Positions 57,305-64,000 of a DNA stretch of 64,000 bases are shown here, one piece after another; position 1 is the stretch's first letter, and every line of letters starts with the position of its first letter. The notes beneath the pieces were generated by a model. That model saw only the letters and a list, made by a program, of their open reading frames with translations. It was not told where the DNA came from and did not search any database. Location: positions 186,001 through 250,000 of the forward strand of contig MU394096.1 of assembly GCA_022578605.1 (NCBI GenBank). The letters run 5' to 3'. Made by a program: the position numbers and the translations under genes. The stretch is from Camillea tinctor. Lineage: Eukaryota > Ascomycota > Sordariomycetes > Xylariales > Xylariaceae.

Positions 57305-57397
57305 TGACTGCCGGCAGGATCGAACTGCCGACCTTCTGTGTCCTCACATTGAGATTGCAATGTAAGACAGATGTGATAACCACTACACCAGGCAGCC
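57305..57397 (-). tRNA. tRNA-Val (UAC) with 20-nt intron
   Basis: The minus strand gives acceptor GGCTGCC paired with GGCAGTC (one G-U), discriminator A, and a D arm GTGTAGTGGTTATCAC that is identical to that of other eukaryotic tRNA-Val genes. The anticodon stem is TCTGT/ACAGA with loop C-T-TAC-A, so the anticodon is UAC. The T arm is GGCAG-TTCGATC-CTGCC. The intron of 20 nt starts at the canonical site one base after the anticodon. Spliced length is 73 nt. Confidence 0.95.
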
Positions 57398-57858
57398 AGT
57401 GTTGAAAGCTGGCGCCTTATAGCCCACTATGAATGCTCTGGATTGGCAAGAATTATTCTGGTGGTGGGTATTGAGGAGCTAACTAACCTACCTACCTAGC
57501 TCTACTAGTTTAAGTTAGGTGGTAGATGCAGTGTAAGTAGCTTAAAGAACATGCTTTTATTTTCTTTGGTTGCCAATTGCACCATTCAATTACAGGTCGT
57601 GATACATATGAAGTATTACTTTTCTTTCCTCTAATAGTAGTACCTAGGTACTCAGGTACGTATCTCTTGTCACTCTAATCACAACCCCGGTTTCTGGGCA
57701 AAGTAACAGGTGAGTAAAAAGTACGTACATAGAAACCTTTTCCCCTCTCCACTTGACAGCGGGGTCTAGTGTATAAAATCTATGTTGTGCATCACACAAA
57801 ACTTGCGAAGTACTCTGTACTTTGATCTTGGTTGATCTTATCTTTTATATGTGGAGCT

Positions 57859-57892
<34 letters not shown>

Positions 57893-57971
57893 CTTTTATC
57901 TTTTTTAAGAGCTTCAAAATCGTCATAATAGAGCAAAGTCACGAGGGGGAATTGAAAAATACTAAGCCACA
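57398..57971. other. Intergenic region, tRNA-Val to mitochondrial RRF
   Basis: No gene. It holds the upstream sequences of both neighbours, several TAGGTA/TACCTA words, the dyad AAGTACTCTGTACTTT near 57807-57822, and a (TC)13 run close to the RRF start. Confidence 0.5.
57859..57884 (+). repeat. (TC)13 microsatellite
   Basis: Thirteen TC units followed by a T-rich stretch lie about 90 bp before the RRF start codon, a position typical of fungal core promoter pyrimidine tracts. Confidence 0.9.
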
Positions 57972-58976
57972 ATGAGAAGTGCTAGAACTCTCCTCCAGCG
58001 AGGTATTGCTCGCCCCGAGCTAGCTACAACGTTGGTATTTCCAATTGGCCCCTCCTTCAATAGTAATTACAAGTATAAACTCGAAGCTCTTAACTAACCG
58101 ACCTACCACCATGTCACTTGCGACCTGCCTCACAGAGCGTATATACCCACCACCAGAGCTAGCATCTACCATGGCCCGCGTGCCCTGGGCCTCAGGTCTC
58201 TAAACCCAGCATTGTCCTCCCTCCCCGTCCCCATCTCCGCCCGGGCTTCCTTCCACAGCACGCCCACAGCCCAGAAGAAAGGGCAGAAGTCGCGCGGTAG
58301 CGAGCCCGACCCCAAAACCAGCAGTAAATCCGCATCACCCAAATCCAGCAGCAACGACGACGGCGACGGCGACGGGCCCAAGCACCCCCCACCCGACCCC
58401 TCCGAGCCCCTCGAGTTCCCAGACGTGCTCTCGCGCGCGGCGCGGCACGAGGCGTACTACCGGGAAGTGCTCAAGCGTCTGCGGAGCGGGGGGCGGTTCA
58501 ACCCGGACGCGATCGGGGCGCTGATGGTGCAGCCGGACCGGAAATCGCCGGAGACGTACCCGCTGCGGGAGCTGGCGCAGGTGATCCCGCGGGGGGGTCG
58601 CACGGTGTCGCTGCTGGTGCACGAGGCGGAGTACATCCGGGGGGTGATGAGCGCGGTGCAGGCGAGCGAGGACTTCAACCAGCAGCCGCAGCGCAGCGCG
58701 GACAACGAGCTGGAGCTGGTGCTGCGGGTGGAGGCGGAGGGGCGCGACGAGGCGGGCAAGCGGGTCAAGGCCGCGTGCCACGAGTGGCGCGACCGCCTGC
58801 GCAGCGTGCGCCAGCGCCGCGACAAGCTGCACGCCACCTGGCAGAAGGAGAAGCTCATCGTGCCGGACCTCAAGAAGACCGCCGACAGGGAGCTCGATAA
58901 GCTCATTAAGGCGAAGATGGTGGAGATCGATACGGCGGAGAAGGAGGCCCTGAAGGCGGTTGAGAGCGGGAAATAA
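57972..58976 (+). CDS. Mitochondrial ribosome recycling factor, 299 aa
   Basis: Exons 57972-58030 and 58136-58976 join to 299 residues. Mitochondrial RRF splits post-termination mitoribosomes together with an elongation factor G. The N terminus (MRSARTLLQRGIARPELATT, continuing YIPTTRAS) is basic and non-acidic as expected of a mitochondrial presequence, with the stretch ARASFHST near residue 70 as a possible cleavage area, followed by a low-complexity Lys/Ser/Asp linker. The RRF domain begins around LEFPDVLSRAARHEAYYREVL and includes the YPLRELAQVIPRGGRTVSLLV segment and the long final helix (LIVPDLKKTADRELDKLIK). An alternative donor in exon 1 (after 58002, GTATTG) with acceptor two bases further on also keeps frame and would shorten the presequence by nine residues. 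The intron contains TAACTAAC. The coding sequence is very GC-rich. The gene is convergent with the RGG-rich gene at 59687-60958. Confidence 0.85.
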
Positions 58977-59686
58977 AAATATAACCCCCACCTTTTTCTC
59001 TCCTTGAAATAGGGGGAAGGGGGTTAGAGTGGCAGATCGTAGAACATCTTAGTCACGTGGATAACTAAAAGTTAGGAAGGGGAGGATCGTCATGGAATCG
59101 AGAGAGAACAGAGAGAAGAAGGATAAAAAAGGAGGGATGAATAAATACCAGTCCAGATTAAATAGATGGGACAAAGTGGGCATTTGTACAATACAAAAAG
59201 CTAAAAGGATGAGCTCTAGGCAGCTTGCTATAACACTGTGGGGTCAATCAAAGTGTGAAAAGAAAAAATACAAAACAAAATATTATAAGATACAGTCCGC
59301 ATTTAAGGGTTATACATGTCTAGCCCCAGTAGTAGGAATGGAATATCGCGGGTGCGATGTATCAGGATTACTGTTATTGCTCTTCTTTGTATCGTATACG
59401 GCTATGTGCGTTATTAGTAGTACGCAAAACAAGCATGCATATAGTGGTATGTGTATAGTGTGGTGTGTAGGCCATATGTTCATGACTGGATATGATAGAG
59501 AGATAGTACAGAGGAAGCGCAAGGTTCAGGTCTACAAAGCTTATGTCGGGATATCCTCGAGTGGAATACTTAGTCCCCATATCTCCTTTTTTTTTTCTTT
59601 CCTTCTTTCTTTCTCTAGGGGCATCAAATGTTTTCCCAAATCATATATACAGAGAGGAGAAAACTAGAAGACCCCCCCCCCCCTCA
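58977..59686. other. Convergent 3' region, mtRRF / RGG protein
   Basis: No supported gene. A 191-codon plus-strand frame (59092-59667) spans it but is Lys-rich at one end and pyrimidine-coded at the other, with no motif. A CACGTG is at 59054-59059, and a run of 13 C at 59671-59683 ends the minus-strand gene's 3' flank. Confidence 0.5.
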
Positions 59687-60958
59687 TCAACCACGTCTCT
59701 GAGCCCGCGCACCACCGCCACCAGCAGAAGGGGTATTAGGCAGGAGGCCCCTGATCTTCTCCTCGATGCGCCTGCACGCGTCGGCGCTCCAGCTGTTATC
59801 ACGACGGACGTAGTTCCGCACGTGGGCGAGGGGGTCCTTCGAGTCCAGGGGCACATACGCAGGGCCATCGTAGCGGCCCAGGACGGCCGCCTCAAGCACA
59901 GCAGTGGTGGCCTCCTCGGAGGGGGTGTCGAAGGTGCGATGGTGCTTCTTGTGCTGGGCGAGGGTGAGGTCCTTGGCGCGCTGGGAGGGGAAGAAGACGC
60001 CCTCGCCGTGGCGGTAGCGCTGGCGCACCTCGTCCGGCTCCAGCATGGCGTTCTCCTCGAACGGCATGCCGCCGCCGAGGATGCGCGCCTGGCGCAGGGC
60101 GAGCTCGCCGACCGCCTGGGGCGTGCCGCCCGTGGCTACCGCGGGGCCGTACCCCGCCAGCGAGTCGAGCGTCACCACGGGGTTGAACGTCACCGGGGCG
60201 CCCATCTCGCGGTCCTCGCGCCACTCCAGCACCTTGGGGTCCTCCCAGTCCTCGCCCTCCTCCTCCTTATTGTCCTTCTTCTCGTCGCCTTCCCGACGAC
60301 GCCTGCCGCCGCGACCTCCACCACCACGACCACGACCTTTGCCAACACCACGACGGCCAATGTTACCTCCCCGGGCTCCGTGGGCGGCGGCGATCGTTTC
60401 CCGCATCTGAAACGAGTTCGAGTAGTTGGGAAAGGTCTGGAGGGCCGTGTACCTAGGCTGGTTGGCGGGGTTATCAAAGAGTCCTGGCTGGTTCGAGCGC
60501 ATGCCCGGTGATGCGTCCCCGCGGCCCCGGAACCCGCCCCGGAATCCGCCCCGGATAATAGGTGCGCCTCTGATTACGTTGGGACCTCCACCTCGTGCTC
60601 CTCCCCTTGAGGGCAGGCTCGAAACGCGGATGACGTTCTGGGGGCGCAGGAGATTATTACTATCCCCAATGAATGTGTCGCTGCTGAAATTCGGAGTCGG
60701 AGAAGCTGCTGCAGCTGCCGGGGCACGGGTCGGGATGTTTGGGCGAGGATTTTCATTTCCCACCGTGGTGGACAGGAGTTCGCTGAAGGCGTCGGCGGCC
60801 TTCTTCTTCTTTGAGCCAGGGCTGTCGTCGTTGCTCTCTTGCTGAAGTCTCTGCGCGGTGGAGAAGTGTCGGAGGGAGGCTGCGATGCCCTCGGTGACCC
60901 GGCATAGGTCTGCTCTCCCCGACCGGGAGACGGTCGAGTACAGCGGGTTCCGAATCAT
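59687..60958 (-). CDS. RGG-rich protein with mitochondrial-type presequence, 423 aa
   Basis: This intronless minus-strand frame encodes 423 residues. The N terminus (MIRNPLYSTVSRSGRADLCR, then RHFSTAQRLQQ near residue 30) is basic, Ser-rich and looks like a mitochondrial presequence with an R-x-F-S cleavage motif. Two Arg-Gly-Gly blocks follow, at about 118-147 and 196-221, the latter ending in RRRR before a Lys/Glu/Asp stretch. RGG blocks commonly bind RNA. The C-terminal 180 residues (VLEWREDREMGAPVTFNP onward) look folded and include GGGMPFEENAMLEPDEVR and NYVRRDNSWSADACRRIEEKI. I do not recognise the family; a mitochondrial RNA-binding or mitoribosome-associated role is an inference from these features and from nothing else. 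GC-rich third positions make all antisense frames appear open. Convergent with the mitochondrial RRF gene. Confidence 0.82.
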   Translation of the reverse strand: MIRNPLYSTVSRSGRADLCRVTEGIAASLRHFSTAQRLQQESNDDSPGSKKKKAADAFSELLSTTVGNENPRPNIPTRAPAAAAASPTPNFSSDTFIGDSNNLLRPQNVIRVSSLPSRGGARGGGPNVIRGAPIIRGGFRGGFRGRGDASPGMRSNQPGLFDNPANQPRYTALQTFPNYSNSFQMRETIAAAHGARGGNIGRRGVGKGRGRGGGGRGGRRRREGDEKKDNKEEEGEDWEDPKVLEWREDREMGAPVTFNPVVTLDSLAGYGPAVATGGTPQAVGELALRQARILGGGMPFEENAMLEPDEVRQRYRHGEGVFFPSQRAKDLTLAQHKKHHRTFDTPSEEATTAVLEAAVLGRYDGPAYVPLDSKDPLAHVRNYVRRDNSWSADACRRIEEKIRGLLPNTPSAGGGGARAQRRG

Positions 60959-61615
60959 GGAGGATGAATTGCTTCCTTTTCGTGTGTTGGAAAGACGGGA
61001 AATTTTGGTGTATTAATGGATTTTGTAGTGTAGATTTTAGTACGAGGTTTATGTAGGGAGGTAAGTAAGTCGGTAGGTATTGGACCTCAAGCACTAATAA
61101 TCAGGTACCTAGGTAGGTTATGGATTACCTTATTGTAAGTAAGTACCTAGGTTAAATACTTCGTACTACTTAATGAAATAAATCTCTGGTTTGATGGAGT
61201 AAAATTTTGGACTTAGGTATCGACCAATGCGAGGGTTGCATTTAAAGAGCTATCTAGCACTAAGCAAATAAACCCCGCATATGCATATATGCATACATCA
61301 TCACTATTATAGATTTTGTACTCCCTACATTCATACTTAAACTTATTCAATACCTCCTGAGTTCGTCGTACAGCATTAAATTTAAGACTGGGGCTTGTTC
61401 TACACAGGGAAAATATATATACCTTTCATGTTTATTTAGGAACAGACTTTTCTTTCCCACAGGTGATACTTCAAAACTGCTAAATATGTACATTAAACCA
61501 GCAATCTATAGATACATATTATATTCATCCATCTTTCTCCTTTTCACTCCGCAAAATCAAGAAAAAAACAAGGGACACAAAAAAAAATACGAAATTCATT
61601 TGCTTTTGTACATTT
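60959..61615. other. Intergenic region, RGG protein promoter and SSADH 3' flank
   Basis: No gene. AT-rich, with the words GGTACCTAGGTAGG near 61105-61118 and a GCATATGCATATATGCAT alternating purine-pyrimidine stretch near 61278-61295. Confidence 0.5.
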
Positions 61616-63286
61616 TTACCCCTGCAGTGGCTTGCCCATACCACCATACGTGATGGTCTTGATGTTCTGGTATTCCTCAATGCCATACTTGGAGCCCTCC
61701 CGGCCAAAACCAGACTGCTTAACACCGCCGAACGGCGAAGCCGTGTCAGAGATGAGGCCAGTGTTGACGCCCACCATGCCAACCTCGAGAGCCTCGGCCA
61801 CTCTAGTGACTCTCTCGAGGTCTCGTGAGAAAAAGTATCCTGCCAGACCGACCTCGGCGGCGTTCGCCAACTCGACCACCTCCTTCTCGGTCGAGAAGGA
61901 GAACAGACCAGCCACCGGCCCAAACGTCTCCTCGGATGCAATAGCCATATCCTTGGTCATGCCAGTGATAACGGTAGGCTCGAAAAAGTTGGGTCCTAGG
62001 TCTGGACGCTTCTGTCCTCCTACGATCACCTTTCCGCCCTTGCCCTCGGCATCTTTGACATGAGACTCAACCCTGGAGGCTGCTCGCTCGTGGATGAGGG
62101 GGCCGTGCGTGATGCCCTCGTCGAATCCGTGACCCACCTTGAACGCTCTCACCTTCTCGGCAAGCTTTTTAGCGAACTCGTCATAAACGCCCTTTTGGAT
62201 GTATATGCGGTTGGCGCACACGCAAGTCTGTCCCGAAGATCGGAACTTGGATGCGACAGCACCGGCAACAGCAGCATCAACGTCGGCATCGCCAAAGACG
62301 ATGAATGGCGCATTGCCACCAAGTTCCATGGACATGACCTTCAGAGTGGAGGAAGCCTGCTTCATGAGAAGCTTGCCAACACCTGTGGAGCCAGTGAAAG
62401 ACACCTTCTTTATCGTGGGATGGGTGGTTAGGGATTCTCCGACCTCGGGAGTGTTGGCCAGAGTGGTAATGACGTTGACAACACCCTTAGGAATGCCGGC
62501 CCGGTGCGCAAGCTCGGCCAAGGCTAGGGACGTGAAGGGTGTCTCTCCCGGTGCCTTGCAGACGGTGGTGCACCCGGCGGCCAGCGCAGGGCCGACTTTG
62601 CGCGTGATCATGGCGGCAGGAAAGTTCCAAGGGGTAATCAGACCACAGACGCCCACGGGCTCCCTAATCGCGATCACCCGGTTTCCGGGCACGGTAGAAG
62701 GGATATAGTCTCCGTACTGGCGTGGGGCCTCTTCGCTGAACCACTCGAAAAAGTTGGCGGCGTAGGTAACTTCACCCTTGGCGTCGGCAAAGGGCTTGCC
62801 GTTCTCGAGCGTAATCAAGGTAGCCAGATCCTCTGCGTTCTCCACCATCAGGTCATACCATTTCCGTAGCAGTTTGGAGCGTTCGCGTGCAGTCTTCGTC
62901 TTGAAGGCGGCAAACGCGGCGCTAGCAGCAGCAATGGCATTCTCGGTATCTCTGGCATCAAACTCGGGACAGGTACCGATAAACTGGCCGGTGGCAGGGT
63001 CGTGGACCTCGAAAGTCTTGCCCGAGGCGGCTTTCACCCATTCGCCATTGACGTAGGCGACGTCGGTCTTGAAGAGGGAAGGGTCTTTGAGCTGCGAGGT
63101 TAGTAGAAGTGGACTCATTAGCGGTAGGTAAAGTAGAAACTCGTTAGGTTAACTCACTTTAGAGGCCATGCTGGATGCTAACCGCGTAGCTACAGTAGGG
63201 AATGTGTTTCTCTGAAAGTTGGATCTAATGGCCAATTTTGAAGGAGAGGCTATAACTGTCTTTTGTAAACTTCGTAACAGGGTCAT
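61616..63286 (-). CDS. Succinate-semialdehyde dehydrogenase, 534 aa
   Basis: Exons 63286-63158 and 63091-61616 on the minus strand join to 534 residues. The enzyme oxidises succinate semialdehyde to succinate with NAD(P)+, the last step of the GABA shunt. Family features are ITPWNFPAAMITRK, MELGGNAPFIVF with general base Glu299, and SSGQTCVCANRIYIQ with catalytic Cys333; the second Cys two residues on is typical of succinate-semialdehyde dehydrogenases. The end has GVNTGLISDTASPFGGVKQSG and YGIEEYQNIK, also diagnostic. Exon 1 encodes a basic 43-residue N terminus (MTLLRSLQKTVIASPSKLAI, then RSNFQRNTFPTVATRLASS), a likely mitochondrial presequence. A Met near its end (MASK) could start a shorter cytosolic form. 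The exon 2 frame is also open upstream into the intron (MSPLLLTSQ), but the GTGAGT donor and CTCGCAG acceptor mark that part as intron. Confidence 0.96.
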
Positions 63287-64000
63287 GGTGACAGGACAAG
63301 ACGAGAGAAAGAAATGCTAGGAGGAAACGGAATGGGTATTAATAGTGGTCTAAGAGAGACAGATCAATGGACAGATAGAACTAGACTGGTTAGATCATAT
63401 GAAGAAGAAGAAAAAAAGAATAGCGCGTGAAGAAGAATGGGTCTGTGAAATCTTAATTTGGTGTTGTATGTACTTAAGGTTTAACTATGTAGTGCCCTGG
63501 TAAGTCAATAGTAATCGAATGGGCGTAGTAGCTACTAATAATTATGAGGTTGTCTTGACGTACCCCCCCCTAAACCTATTTGCACTTTGCCATGTAAGTG
63601 ACCGACCCCACCTAGGTGACCCCAAATTCCCCCAAAGGATTGACGACATCGGCTCTTGGAGGGGTACATGGTGGGGTCTTTTGTGTAAACCTGAACAGAC
63701 TTTAGTGGGGTTCAAAACAGAGTTATCCCAACATGGCAAGTCCAGCCAGAAACCCTTCCTTTTAGAACCGAATTCAGAACCCTCTTCCAACTGAAAGGAC
63801 CCTGATTACATAACCTTACTATGTTGTTATCGTGAACCATCTTGTTCCAGACATATATTTTAGACGTATATATTGATAATTCGAACCAGGCTTGCGAGTT
63901 TTCCTTTCAATATTTGCACTTTTCTTGCCAAAGATGATCTTTCTACCGCTAGTAAATCTTCGACCCGGCCAGAGGGATGGATGTAACATATATATTATAG
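63287..64000. other. Region upstream of SSADH to the window end
   Basis: This holds the SSADH promoter. A 91-codon plus-strand frame (63519-63794) starts with ATG but shows no recognisable motif and is mirrored by an 82-codon frame on the other strand, so I do not call it. A neighbouring gene beyond the window cannot be judged. Confidence 0.45.

Noticed and set aside
59092..59667. 191-codon plus-strand frame downstream of mitochondrial RRF
   Set aside because: Lies in a convergent 3' region, is Lys-rich then hydrophobic by base composition only, and ends in pyrimidine tracts; no family features.
59543..60511. 322-codon plus-strand frame over the RGG gene
   Set aside because: Starts in a T-rich non-coding flank and continues as a shadow of the GC-rich minus-strand gene.

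Overview
The window is nuclear DNA of a filamentous ascomycete (Pezizomycotina), most likely a Sordariomycete. The evidence is many short GT-AG introns of about 48-120 nt with CTAAC-type branch sites, and a gene content typical of moulds: a HET-domain protein, a fungal rhodopsin-like seven-helix receptor, a Pil1 eisosome protein, a KMT6/E(z) methyltransferase and a large highly reducing polyketide synthase. Two nuclear tRNA genes carry introns directly after the base 3' of the anticodon. No prokaryotic, viral or transposon genes were recognised. The taxon below class level is inference.

Layout. 0.9-9.9 kb: a disordered hypothetical protein, a GH43 glycosidase with two introns and a HET-domain protein with two introns. 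11-18 kb: the eisosome core gene PIL1 (minus, five exons), divergent from a KMT6/EZH2-type H3K27 methyltransferase (plus). 18-23 kb: an AT-rich, gene-poor stretch with two divergent tiny Cys-rich proteins that are clear paralogs. 23.2-37.1 kb: a compact biosynthetic locus, a 14-helix-type MFS exporter (minus) divergent from a ten-exon, 3194-residue HR-PKS whose carboxyl end is a carnitine acyltransferase-type domain. 37.6-40 kb: tRNA-Tyr and a rhodopsin-like receptor. 42.7-44.4 kb: a PPZ-type protein phosphatase with three exons. 44.4-51.2 kb: a 6.85-kb stretch without a gene I can support. 51.2-56.4 kb: a SUR7-family membrane protein and a WDR6/Trm734-type WD40 protein. 57.3-63.3 kb: tRNA-Val, mitochondrial ribosome recycling factor, an RGG-rich protein with a mitochondrial-type N terminus, and succinate-semialdehyde dehydrogenase.

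The most interesting object is the PKS-cAT locus. Splicing it from the raw sequence gives an exactly in-frame protein with KS-AT-DH-cMeT-ER-KR-ACP-cAT order. KS, AT, DH, ER, ACP and cAT catalytic residues are present. The KR catalytic Tyr is Phe, the first Gly of the methyltransferase SAM loop is Arg, and the cAT lacks a recognisable STS motif. The first two suggest reduced reductive/methylating programming and the third an unusual acyl acceptor; all three are inferences needing biochemistry. The MFS exporter is the only plausible cluster partner inside the window.

All exon joins below were made by reading splice sites and checking that the summed exon length is a multiple of three and that family motifs are restored across the joins; no transcript data were available.
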